From: Alphaproteobacteria bacterium
GTDB lineage: Bacteria > Pseudomonadota > Alphaproteobacteria > UBA9219
Length of the DNA: 11,000 bases
Direction of reading: 5' to 3'
Assembly (NCBI GenBank): GCA_028716765.1
Contig: JAQUPC010000071.1
Location: 1 to 11,000, forward strand
Under the pieces are notes generated by a model. It saw only the letters and a list, made by a program, of their open reading frames with translations. It was not told the DNA's origin and did no database searches. This document shows, in pieces, positions 1-5,675 of this stretch. The first letter of the stretch is position 1. Every line of letters begins with the position of its first letter. Both the position numbers and the translations under genes were made by a program.

Positions 1-141
1 GGACTGTTTAAATTCGTCGGGGATGCTTATGGCGTATTCGGCTTTTCCGCCCTGAATCTTGCAGTAATGCGGTTCGCCATCGCCTTCAAGGCAAAGGTAT
101 AGATCGACGAAATCAAGATCGATAAGACGTTTGTGGGTCAT
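1..141 (-). CDS. Unknown protein, N-terminal 47 residues only (cut by left window edge)
   Basis: An open frame starts at the ATG at 141-139 and runs without a stop to the window edge. The start is supported by AAGGA about 10 nt upstream on the minus strand. The visible peptide begins MTHKRLIDLDFVDLYLCLEG, is soluble and mixed in charge, and has no signal peptide, membrane segment or recognised motif. It lies 81 bp downstream of fliP in the same direction, so it may belong to the same transcript. A tiny 11-codon frame (173-138) ends in an ATGA overlap with its start. I do not recognise the family; the context suggests only a possible link to the flagellar run. Confidence 0.5.
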   Translation of the reverse strand, partial: MTHKRLIDLDFVDLYLCLEGDGEPHYCKIQGGKAEYAISIPDEFKQS

Positions 142-144
142 GCC

Positions 145-168
145 GGTTTAGTCCTTGTTCGTAGTGCC
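145..168. repeat. Copy 1 of a short imperfect direct repeat
   Basis: These 24 bases match 3797-3823 in the same orientation at 23 of 24 positions plus a 3-nt gap. The shared blocks are GGTTTAGTCCTT and GTAGTGCC, with one A/G difference and an extra CTT in the second copy. Copy 1 lies between fliP and the partial gene at the left edge; copy 2 covers the 3' end of the sCache gene. The two copies bracket the mcp-flhX-orf-fliO-fliP block. The match is seen directly; its origin is unknown. Confidence 0.6.
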
Positions 169-222
169 ATCATAGTTCAGGAAGGGGCTCTCCTTACCTA
201 TTAACTGTTATAGACCAAAAGG

Positions 223-1002
223 TTACCCGCCGCCATAACTTTGAACGAGGCTGCCTGCGATCAAATACCAACCGTCCACAAGAACGAAGAAAATAACCTT
301 GAACGGCAAGGCGATGACGGAAGGAGGCAGCATCATCATGCCCATCGACATCAACAGCGAGGCGATGACCATATCGATGATCAGGAAGGGCAAAAATATC
401 AAAAAACCGATTTCGAAGGCGCGGCGCAGTTCGGAAATCATAAAGGCCGGGATCAGGGCGCGCAGCGGGATATCCTGCACCGTGGCGTCCTTGCCGGCCG
501 TCTTCTTGGTCATGTCGATTTTAGCCATTTGCAGGAATAGATCGACGTCTTTCGTCCGGGTGTGCTTAAGCATAAACGCGTGAAACGGCTCAACAGACCG
601 GTTGAAGGATGTGCTTTCGTCGATTTCCCCGTTCATGAGGGGCTTTAGGCCGTCGTCCCATGATTTTTCGAGCACAGGCTGCATAACGAAGAGGGTCAAA
701 AACAAGGCCAGGCTGATGAGGACGACGTTAGGAGGCGTTTGCTGGACGCCGATAGACGTGCGCAAAAAGGAGAGCACGACAACAATACGCGTGAAGCTCG
801 TCACCATCACCAGGATGGAAGGCGCCAGTGAAAGGACCGTGATCAGCAACGCCAGCTGTACCAGCCGGGCCGTTGTCGTCGGGCCTTGGCCAAGATCGAA
901 ACTGACGTTCTGGGCGAAGGCAGCCGCCGGAGTCAAAAGCCCGATGACTATAAAACTCCAAAACATTAGGCGCGAAGAAGACCGGAAAGAAAGTTTTGTC
1001 AT
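223..1002 (-). CDS. fliP: Flagellar type III export gate protein FliP
   Basis: FliP is the core subunit of the inner-membrane flagellar export gate, forming a pentamer with FliQ and FliR through which rod, hook and filament proteins pass. The 259-residue product has a cleavable signal peptide (residues 1-30, ending PAAAFA before QN), as is usual for FliP. Hydrophobic segments follow at about 46-67, 92-110, 197-217 and 232-252. Family hallmarks are visible: TSFTRIVVVLSFLR (68-81), QQTPPNVVLISLALFLT (87-103) and RRAFEIGFLIFLPFLIIDM (193-211). The ATG at 1002 overlaps the fliO stop as ATGA and lacks a strong Shine-Dalgarno, so translation is probably coupled to fliO. Length and motifs are typical, and the identification is secure. 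Confidence 0.97.
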   Translation of the reverse strand: MTKLSFRSSSRLMFWSFIVIGLLTPAAAFAQNVSFDLGQGPTTTARLVQLALLITVLSLAPSILVMVTSFTRIVVVLSFLRTSIGVQQTPPNVVLISLALFLTLFVMQPVLEKSWDDGLKPLMNGEIDESTSFNRSVEPFHAFMLKHTRTKDVDLFLQMAKIDMTKKTAGKDATVQDIPLRALIPAFMISELRRAFEIGFLIFLPFLIIDMVIASLLMSMGMMMLPPSVIALPFKVIFFVLVDGWYLIAGSLVQSYGGG

Positions 1003-1325
1003 GGTTCGATAACAGCGGTTGATTCCGGCAAAGGGGAAGACGTGGCCGGTAAGTTGGTCAAAACGACGGTATCATGCGAAGCGCCGAGCAGCAAAAGATG
1101 CTGGGCCTCGTCGCACTTTATAATAACGAGACGGTGGCGGGCATCAAGCGGCAAGCTTTCAATAATCTTAAGCCGCCGCGTCCTTCCCGCGGGCGGGGTA
1201 ATCCAGCCGCGCGCCGCTATGGCTTTCAGGCTCCAGGCCAGAAGCCCCATGAGTCCTATGACCGTTGAAGCGGCAAGAAGAAACCGCAACCAGGAAATTC
1301 CGGTCAAATCAGTTTGCGGCTCCAT
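999..1325 (-). CDS. fliO: Flagellar biosynthesis protein FliO
   Basis: FliO is a small membrane protein that helps assemble or stabilise FliP in the export gate. The product from the ATG at 1325 is 108 residues. It has one membrane segment at about 12-35 (FLLAASTVIGLMGLLAWSL within it) and a basic linker. A cytoplasmic FliO domain follows, containing RLKIIESLPLDARHRLVII and HLLLLGASHDTVV. I chose ATG 1325 because AGGTGG lies 5 nt upstream; an in-frame GTG at 1334 would add three residues but has no good ribosome site. The start overlaps the preceding small gene by 17 nt, and the stop overlaps fliP as ATGA, so the three genes are translationally linked. FliO is poorly conserved, and position next to fliP strengthens the call. 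Confidence 0.9.
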   Translation of the reverse strand: MEPQTDLTGISWLRFLLAASTVIGLMGLLAWSLKAIAARGWITPPAGRTRRLKIIESLPLDARHRLVIIKCDEAQHLLLLGASHDTVVLTNLPATSSPLPESTAVIEP

Positions 1326-1614
1326 CCTCGCCACCTTTGGAAGACGCTGCGTTCAGCGCAGCTTGCAGCTTGCGCAGGTCTTTTTCATAATGGTTCAAGA
1401 GATCGATCAGTATCGTCAGTTCAGGCAGGTAAACCTGTTGCTGTTCCGGCGGCGAATTTTGCGCAGCCTGGCAGACGGCAGAAATGCGTTTATCCACGCC
1501 GCTCATGCTGGAAATTTCCCCGGCATCGAGCAGCGCAAGAGCCCCGGTGAAAAACTGCTGCAAATCGTGGATTTCTTTCAGGACCAGGGAAGGAGGGTTT
1601 TGGCCGTGCGTCAT
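1309..1614 (-). CDS. Small helical protein of unknown function in the flagellar operon (FlgN/FliT-like candidate)
   Basis: This 101-residue soluble protein has no signal peptide or membrane segment. It looks almost entirely helical: a first helix around LVLKEIHDLQQFFTGALALL, a middle helix around GVDKRISAVCQAA, and a last one around LPELTILIDLLNHYEKDLRK. This pattern of two or three long amphipathic helices at about 100 residues resembles flagellar export chaperones of the FlgN/FliT type, but I see no decisive motif and the function is inference. The ATG overlaps the stop of the FlhX-like gene as ATGA, with AAAGGCGG upstream, and the 3' end overlaps fliO by 17 nt. Such tight packing makes a role in flagellar export or assembly likely. 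Confidence 0.8.
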   Translation of the reverse strand: MTHGQNPPSLVLKEIHDLQQFFTGALALLDAGEISSMSGVDKRISAVCQAAQNSPPEQQQVYLPELTILIDLLNHYEKDLRKLQAALNAASSKGGEDGAAN

Positions 1615-1967
1615 TGTCCGCCTTTCGAATCGGAAGATGTCCGAGCCGCGGCGGTTGCCAAGGCCTGGTTCGCTTCATACACTTTCGCAAGAATTTCCGC
1701 TACGGCCACGATGGCCTCGCTCGGAACGGGGGTGTCCAGATCGAGCGTGGCGAGCAATTCGGCCAAATCCGCATCCTCGCGCACCTTGACGCCCTTGCTA
1801 AAGGCCAGATCAAGGATCTGCTCCGCTAGTTTCCCGCGCCCGGAAGCGATAATTTTGGCCGGAGCTTCGGGGTTGAGCGAATCGGCCTGAATGGCAACAG
1901 CCACGGAACGGCCGCTTGCCGATTTTATGGAACGATAGGGCAGAGACGGTTCCTGATTCTCGGTCAT
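1611..1967 (-). CDS. FlhX-like protein: stand-alone FlhB C-terminal (EscU/YscU/HrcU) domain
   Basis: This 118-residue cytoplasmic protein matches the C-terminal part of the FlhB cytoplasmic domain, without membrane segments. Residues from about 20 (RSVAVAIQADS) through KIIASGRGKLAEQILDLAF, VKVREDADLAELLATLDLD and AIVAVAEILAKVYEAN align in order with 274-350 of the FlhB in this window. There, the equivalents are YAVALQYD, VVVAKGMNLIAGRIRD, ISNPPLARALYDTVE and YRAVAEVISYVYK. The NPTH autocleavage motif is absent, as is usual for this family, so it looks like a free copy of the FlhB-CC fragment. Known FlhX proteins can partly replace FlhB-CC in substrate switching. It lies 55 bp after mcp and overlaps the next small gene by 4 nt. 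The upstream ribosome site is weak. Confidence 0.88.
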   Translation of the reverse strand: MTENQEPSLPYRSIKSASGRSVAVAIQADSLNPEAPAKIIASGRGKLAEQILDLAFSKGVKVREDADLAELLATLDLDTPVPSEAIVAVAEILAKVYEANQALATAAARTSSDSKGGQ

Positions 1968-1980
1968 GCGCCGAGCCTAA

Positions 1981-2016
1981 GGCATTTCCCCGCGCAAGGT
2001 CACGGAAAAATATGCC
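1981..2016 (-). other. Imperfect hairpin between mcp and flhX
   Basis: In the minus-strand RNA, GGCAT pairs with ATGCC. Inside it, UUUUCCG pairs with CGGGGAA using two G-U pairs and a small bulge, around a 10-nt loop. The plus-strand version has mismatches where the minus-strand RNA has G-U pairs, which favours a role in the mcp-to-flhX transcript. No U tract follows, so it is more likely a processing or stability hairpin than an intrinsic terminator. It is seen by eye only; no folding energy was calculated. Confidence 0.3.
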
Positions 2017-2022
2017 CCGGCC

Positions 2023-3711
2023 TCAGGCGTTGCGCACCTTATCTATGAACGATTCTATTTCCTTGCGCAGGACGCTGCTTTGATTCGCAAGGGCGTTGCC
2101 GGCGTCAAGCACCTGATTGGACATCTGGCCCGTCTGCGTGGCCTTTTCCGTCACTCCGCCGATGTTCATCGACACAGAGCGCGTGCCGGACGCCGCTTGT
2201 TCGACGCTACGCGCGATTTCATCGGTGGCGGCCGTTTGTTCCTCGACAGCCGAAGCGATCGACGTCGATATTTCGTTGAGGCGGGTGATGGTAGAGCCGA
2301 TGCCCTTGATCGCCGCGACGGTGTTGGTGGTCACGTTCTGCATTTCCGTGACCTGGGACGATATTTCATCCGTGGCCTTGGCCGTCTGGTCGGCAAGCGT
2401 TTTCACTTCCTGCGCCACGACGGCGAATCCCTTTCCTGCGTCCCCGGCGCGCGCGGCTTCAATCGTGGCGTTGAGCGCCAAAAGGTTCGTTTGCCCGGCA
2501 ATGTTGTTGATCAGCTCGACTACCGCGCCGATTTTTTGCGCGGCGGCGGCAAGTCCCTCCACCGTTGCGTTCGTTTTCTCGGTTTCGTGCGCGGCCATAG
2601 CGGCGATGCGGGCGGATTCGGTGACTTGACGCCCGATTTCGGTGATGGAGGAGTGGAGTTCTTCCGCAGCCGAGGCAACCGTTTGGACGTTGCTGCTTGC
2701 TTCCTCCGCGGCGGAAGCGACGGCCAGCGATTGTTCGGAAGTTTGCTCGGCGTTTGCGGACATGTTTTTCGAGTTCGCTTGCAGCTGAGAAGCGGCCGAT
2801 GCAACGGATTGAAGCGCGCTTACGCTGGTCTGCTGGAAGTCGCCGATCAATTTATCAACAGTCACGGCGCGGCGTTCGCGGGCTTGACGTTCCTTTGTCT
2901 GTTCGGCCTCCAGGGTAGCGTTTTTCAACATGTTTTCGCGGAACACCTGAATGGCGCCAGCCATAGCGCCGACTTCATCGCGGCGATCCTTATAAGCGAC
3001 CGTGACGTTCGTGTCGCCGTCCGCCAACTTGCGCATAATGGCGGTCATGGCTTTGACGGGTTTTGCGATGGCGCGGCCGACAAGGCTGCCCAGACCAAAG
3101 CCTATGATAATCGTCAAGGCGACGACCCCAAGTACGATTTTCAGGCTGCTGTTAAGAGTTTTGACCAATTCCTGCTGAATCGAATCGGATTTGGATTTGG
3201 CCACGCCCGCGGTGTTGTTGAATATCTCGGAAATCGGTTCGTATTTGCTCTGGCAGTCGTTCATGAACATGCTGGCGACAGTGACGTCAGTGGCAAGAAA
3301 CTCGGCCATTTGATTGGCGCTGGATTCATAGGCCTTGAGATTTTCTTTCAGCGTGTTGATGAAGGATTCGTCGATGCCTTCGCCTTTGAAGTCAAAGGCT
3401 TCAATTTTTTCTATCGACTGTTTTAGGAAATCCTTGGCGAAATAAACGTTGTCTTTGACTTTTTTGGCTTTTGCGCCCGTTTCCTGACCTATGAAGGCTT
3501 TGTAAAAAAGCAGATGGGCGTTGATAAAGTCATCTTTTATGATAAGCACCTGCTCCTGCAATTGGGCGGCTTTCTGGTTTTGCAGCACAGCGTTGGAAAT
3601 GCTGTGCGACGTCACAAGAAAAATGGCGCCGATCGCCAGAGACAAAAAACAGCCTACCAACGGCGCGATCATGGTTTTGATTCCGATGGAGGCGTTGTTA
3701 AATGCGCGCAT
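2023..3711 (-). CDS. Methyl-accepting chemotaxis protein (transmembrane chemoreceptor)
   Basis: The 562-residue product has the complete layout of a membrane chemoreceptor. TM1 is at about 12-34. A periplasmic domain of about 155 residues (35-189) is helical, of four-helix-bundle type rather than Cache. TM2 is at about 190-212, followed by a HAMP region (about 211-265). A long cytoplasmic coiled-coil carries the signalling hairpin at about 395-435, with AGQTNLLALNATIEAARAG intact. It would activate CheA through CheW. No C-terminal CheR/CheB-docking pentapeptide is seen; the end is KVRNA. I chose ATG 3711 because AGGA lies 7 nt upstream and TM1 follows at once. The open frame extends 70 codons further up, but that stretch is low-complexity-basic and overlaps the sCache gene. 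The ligand is unknown. Confidence 0.95.
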   Translation of the reverse strand: MRAFNNASIGIKTMIAPLVGCFLSLAIGAIFLVTSHSISNAVLQNQKAAQLQEQVLIIKDDFINAHLLFYKAFIGQETGAKAKKVKDNVYFAKDFLKQSIEKIEAFDFKGEGIDESFINTLKENLKAYESSANQMAEFLATDVTVASMFMNDCQSKYEPISEIFNNTAGVAKSKSDSIQQELVKTLNSSLKIVLGVVALTIIIGFGLGSLVGRAIAKPVKAMTAIMRKLADGDTNVTVAYKDRRDEVGAMAGAIQVFRENMLKNATLEAEQTKERQARERRAVTVDKLIGDFQQTSVSALQSVASAASQLQANSKNMSANAEQTSEQSLAVASAAEEASSNVQTVASAAEELHSSITEIGRQVTESARIAAMAAHETEKTNATVEGLAAAAQKIGAVVELINNIAGQTNLLALNATIEAARAGDAGKGFAVVAQEVKTLADQTAKATDEISSQVTEMQNVTTNTVAAIKGIGSTITRLNEISTSIASAVEEQTAATDEIARSVEQAASGTRSVSMNIGGVTEKATQTGQMSNQVLDAGNALANQSSVLRKEIESFIDKVRNA

Positions 3712-3760
3712 AGCTTCGTCCTGCTCTTTTTTTGTACGGCTGGGGCCGTCTGTTGCGAAA

Positions 3761-3789
3761 GGCTGGTTGCCGATTTCTGGCAACCAGCC
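3761..3789 (-). terminator. Perfect 11-bp hairpin between the sCache gene and mcp
   Basis: GGCTGGTTGCC and GGCAACCAGCC form an 11-bp perfect stem around a 7-nt loop, 17 nt downstream of the sCache stop. On the minus strand it is followed by TTTCGC, a very short U run. It could be a partial terminator that lowers mcp relative to the sensor gene, or a hairpin protecting the sensor mRNA end. A second small stem (ACGGC/GCCGT, 3736-3749) follows, with A-rich sequence after it, so that one is not a terminator. Confidence 0.5.
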
Positions 3790-3796
3790 CGGCCTG

Positions 3797-3823
3797 GGTT
3801 TAGTCCTTATTCCTTGTAGTGCC
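3797..3823. repeat. Copy 2 of a short imperfect direct repeat
   Basis: This is the partner of 145-168 (23 of 24 aligned bases, plus a 3-nt insertion CTT). It spans the last codons and stop of the sCache gene and 10 nt of its 3' flank. In copy 1 the position matching the TAA stop reads CAA, so copy 1 does not preserve the gene end. Confidence 0.6.
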
Positions 3824-4259
3824 CGACGCCAATGGCATAGTCGCCGACTTTGACGATATAGCTCGACTTGTCCTTGACTTTGTTTTCGTCCGTTGGATCC
3901 GGCCATCTGTAATCGACCCATCCGGTGTCTTTGACGGCTACAAAGGCTTTCATAAACTCAAAACCGTTCGCGTCTTTCATGTTGATGCCGGGTTTGCCGA
4001 CCAGAACAGGTTTGGTGCCGTGAGCCGAGAAAACGCCATTGCCATCGAGAACGAAAACGTACAGATCGCGATCAATGAATCCGCCGTCTTTTTCCTGAAA
4101 TTTGGCAAACGCCTTCTGGGGATTTTCCTTGACCAAAGCTGCCGCTTTTTCCGCCATTGCTTTGGCTTCTTCGCGTGTTCCGTGAGATCCTTCAGCCCAA
4201 GCCGGCGCTACTAAAACCATTAGGCTTAATAGGATGCTGGCTATGCCGATTCTACGCAT
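3807..4259 (-). CDS. Secreted single-Cache (sCache_2-type) sensor protein
   Basis: The product is 150 residues: a signal peptide (1-22, ending APAWA before EG), then one small-molecule-binding Cache domain and nothing else. Typical sCache_2 features are present in order: an N-terminal helix (REEAKAMAEKAAALV), DLYVFVLDGNGVFSAHG (66-81), LVGKPG, WVDYRWPDP (114-122) and a closing strand SSYIVKVGDYAIGVG. With no membrane anchor or output domain, it is probably a periplasmic ligand-binding protein. The neighbouring receptor, which lacks a Cache domain, is the obvious candidate partner (inference). I chose ATG 4259 because AAGGAG sits 8 nt upstream and the signal peptide starts there; an in-frame ATG at 4289 would add ten residues without such a site. 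Domain call firm, partnership untested. Confidence 0.92.
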   Translation of the reverse strand: MRRIGIASILLSLMVLVAPAWAEGSHGTREEAKAMAEKAAALVKENPQKAFAKFQEKDGGFIDRDLYVFVLDGNGVFSAHGTKPVLVGKPGINMKDANGFEFMKAFVAVKDTGWVDYRWPDPTDENKVKDKSSYIVKVGDYAIGVGHYKE

Positions 4260-4265
4260 GGTTAA
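4258..4265 (-). promoter_or_regulatory. TTAACCAT CtrA-type half-site over the sCache start codon
   Basis: The minus strand reads TTAACCAT, whose last two bases are the first two of the sCache ATG. The second half of a CtrA site is absent (TAGA in place of TTAA). Taken alone it may be chance; it is notable as one of three copies of this octamer within about 190 bp. Confidence 0.25.
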
Positions 4266-4300
4266 TTCTCCTTGAAGATTGTGAGACATCCGGAAAGAAT

Positions 4301-4308
4301 ATGGTTAA
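4301..4308 (-). promoter_or_regulatory. TTAACCAT CtrA-type half-site upstream of the sCache gene
   Basis: The minus strand reads TTAACCAT, then ATTCTTT, about 42 nt before the sCache ATG, within the expected promoter zone. The second TTAA is degenerate (CTTT). A related TTAACCT lies at 4333-4339 with TTCA as its second half. The distance would suit a regulator site near the promoter of the left operon. Confidence 0.35.
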
Positions 4309-4429
4309 CGTGGAACCGGAATCGTGAAAATTAGGTTAATAATGACTTTGTGATTCGCTAAGTAGACCAAGGGCATGCGGACACATGAGGGGGAGGGGTG
4401 AGCGTGAAAAGTTTTGGCGGTAACGGGCT

Positions 4430-4444
4430 TTAACCATTTGTTAA
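4430..4444 (+). promoter_or_regulatory. CtrA-type binding site upstream of flgB
   Basis: The sequence is TTAA-CCATTTG-TTAA, an exact match to the TTAA-N7-TTAA consensus bound by the alphaproteobacterial cell-cycle and flagellar regulator CtrA, with the common TTAACCAT first half. It is 80 nt upstream of the flgB ATG, a suitable distance for activating the flgB-to-rng transcript. It also lies in the divergent region shared with the sCache-mcp-flhX-fliOP run. The match is seen directly; binding by CtrA is inference. Confidence 0.65.
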
Positions 4445-4524
4445 GAAACGTGCGGGGAAACTGAGTTTGCGGCGTGCATTAGGCGGGCCGCCGGGCCAAC
4501 AAGCGTTGCTCGAAAGGATTGATA

Positions 4525-4917
4525 ATGGCTCTTACGGATTCCGGTCTCATTCGTTTGATGACCGAAAGAATGTCGTATCTTGGACAGCGGCAAGCTGTGC
4601 TGGCGCAAAATGTCGCGAACGCAAACACGCCCAAATACAAAGCCAAGGATATTGCTCCTTTTTCGTTCAACGACGCCCTGAAGGAAGCCGGTTCGGGGAT
4701 GTATATTACGGATTCACGGCATATCGTTCCGGCGTCCATGGCCGGAGTGAATGCGGCGACGAAAAAAGCGCGCACTTACGAGACGGTTCCATCGGGCAAT
4801 TCGGTAGAGATTGAGCAGCAGATGATGGAAGTCTCGAAAACGGCGATAGACTATCAGGCCGTTTCCGGGCTTTATCGTAAGGTGATTGGGTTGTTCCGGA
4901 CGGCCATAGGCAAGTAG
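4525..4917 (+). CDS. flgB: Flagellar proximal rod protein FlgB
   Basis: FlgB is a proximal rod subunit of the flagellar basal body, exported through the type III gate. The 130-residue product has the N-terminal rod/hook signature (MSYLGQRQAVLAQNVANANT, then PKYKAKD) and the C-terminal helix of axial proteins (SVEIEQQMMEVSKTAIDYQA, then VSGLYRKVIGLFRTAIGK). It has no cleavable signal, as expected for type III substrates. ATG 4525 is preceded by AAGGA at about 6 nt; an in-frame TTG at 4519 is a poorer start. It is the first gene of the rightward operon, 12 nt before flgC. Confidence 0.96.
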   Translation: MALTDSGLIRLMTERMSYLGQRQAVLAQNVANANTPKYKAKDIAPFSFNDALKEAGSGMYITDSRHIVPASMAGVNAATKKARTYETVPSGNSVEIEQQMMEVSKTAIDYQAVSGLYRKVIGLFRTAIGK

Positions 4918-4928
4918 AGGTTCGCTAG

Positions 4929-5345
4929 ATGTCTTCTTCCGATTTAACCAGTGTTTTTGCCATTTCCGGCTCCGGCCTTCAGGCTCAGTCGGCGCGCATG
5001 AAAGTCGTGGCGGAAAACATCGCGAACGCCGATACGACGCCTTCCGCCCCCGGCCAGAAGCCCTATCAACGTAAGGTCGTCACGTTTAAGGACGAATTCA
5101 ACAAAGCGTTGGGCGCTTATGAAGTTAAGGTGGCGGGCGTTCGCAAGGACAACAGCAGTTTTGTCAAAAAATACGATCCCACGCATCCTGCGGCCGATGC
5201 CGAGGGTTATGTCATGATGCCGAACGTCAAGCCGATTATAGAAGGCATGGATATGCGCGAAGCGCAGCGTTCTTATGAAGCCAACCTCAACGCGATCGAC
5301 GCGGCGCGGCAGATGCTGTTGCATACGATCGACTTGTTGCACTGA
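4929..5345 (+). CDS. flgC: Flagellar proximal rod protein FlgC
   Basis: FlgC is a proximal rod protein that stacks with FlgB. The 138-residue product carries the flagellar rod signature near the N-terminus (FAISGSGLQAQSARMKVVAE, then NIANADTT). It also has the conserved PYQRKVVTFKDEF segment, DPTHPAADAEGYVMMPNV, and the C-terminal axial helix EAQRSYEANLNAIDAARQML. The length is normal for the family. The start has AGAGG about 8 nt upstream. It lies 11 bp after flgB and 18 bp before fliE. Confidence 0.97.
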   Translation: MSSSDLTSVFAISGSGLQAQSARMKVVAENIANADTTPSAPGQKPYQRKVVTFKDEFNKALGAYEVKVAGVRKDNSSFVKKYDPTHPAADAEGYVMMPNVKPIIEGMDMREAQRSYEANLNAIDAARQMLLHTIDLLH

Positions 5346-5363
5346 TTATAGAGGAGGATCGCG

Positions 5364-5675
5364 ATGGTTATGAACATTGGTGATGCGCTGGCGGCCTACC
5401 GCCAGACCATGAACGGCGCCGTCGCGGGAGGCAAACTTAAGGCGGACGTTGCTCAGGACGCCAGCTTTGAAGATACGTTGAAGGGGTTCGTCGGCGATGC
5501 CATTAAGAGCGTCAAGGACGGGGAGCAGGCCATGGCGGCCGGAGCCTCGGGCAAGGCAAATCTTCAGGAAGTCGTGCTCGCCGTAAACAACGCAGAGGTT
5601 ATGATGCAGACCGTTATGGCGGTGCGCGATAAAGTCATCGCCGCCTACCAGGACATTATAAGAACGTCAGTTTAA
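5364..5675 (+). CDS. fliE: Flagellar hook-basal body protein FliE
   Basis: FliE connects the MS ring and export gate to the proximal rod and is among the first proteins exported. The 103-residue helical product has the typical C-terminal half: ANLQEVVLAVNNAEVMMQTV, then MAVRDKVIAAYQDIIRTSV. It also has a FEDTLKGFVGDAIKSVKDGE segment upstream. GGAGGATCGCG directly before ATG 5364 is the strongest ribosome site in this operon; an ATG two codons later is an alternative. Its stop overlaps a TTAACC motif, and an 85-bp gap follows before fliQ. Confidence 0.96.
   Translation: MVMNIGDALAAYRQTMNGAVAGGKLKADVAQDASFEDTLKGFVGDAIKSVKDGEQAMAAGASGKANLQEVVLAVNNAEVMMQTVMAVRDKVIAAYQDIIRTSV

Noticed and set aside
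185..240. TATAAC as a -10 box for the left-edge gene
   Set aside because: No reasonable -35 hexamer lies 16-18 nt upstream; it may simply be AT-rich spacer after fliP.
1042..1890. Plus-strand frame of 282 codons
   Set aside because: It spans several tightly overlapping minus-strand genes (flhX, small orf, fliO) and has no coherent domain.
2080..3426. Long plus-strand open frame (448 codons) opposite the chemoreceptor
   Set aside because: It is the antisense shadow of the mcp gene, whose strand has TM, HAMP and the signalling hairpin. Its translation is rich in G, R and H with no domain.
3712..3921. 70-codon N-terminal extension of the mcp frame
   Set aside because: It contains the 3761-3789 hairpin, overlaps the end of the sCache gene, looks non-protein-like, and a good AGGA site precedes the internal ATG at 3711.
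4411..4477. Possible sigma-54 promoters before flgB (TTGGC...GGGCT at about 4413; GGGGAAA...TTTGC at about 4453)
   Set aside because: The GG-to-GC spacing is 9 and 11 nt rather than the required 10, so neither is a credible -24/-12 element.
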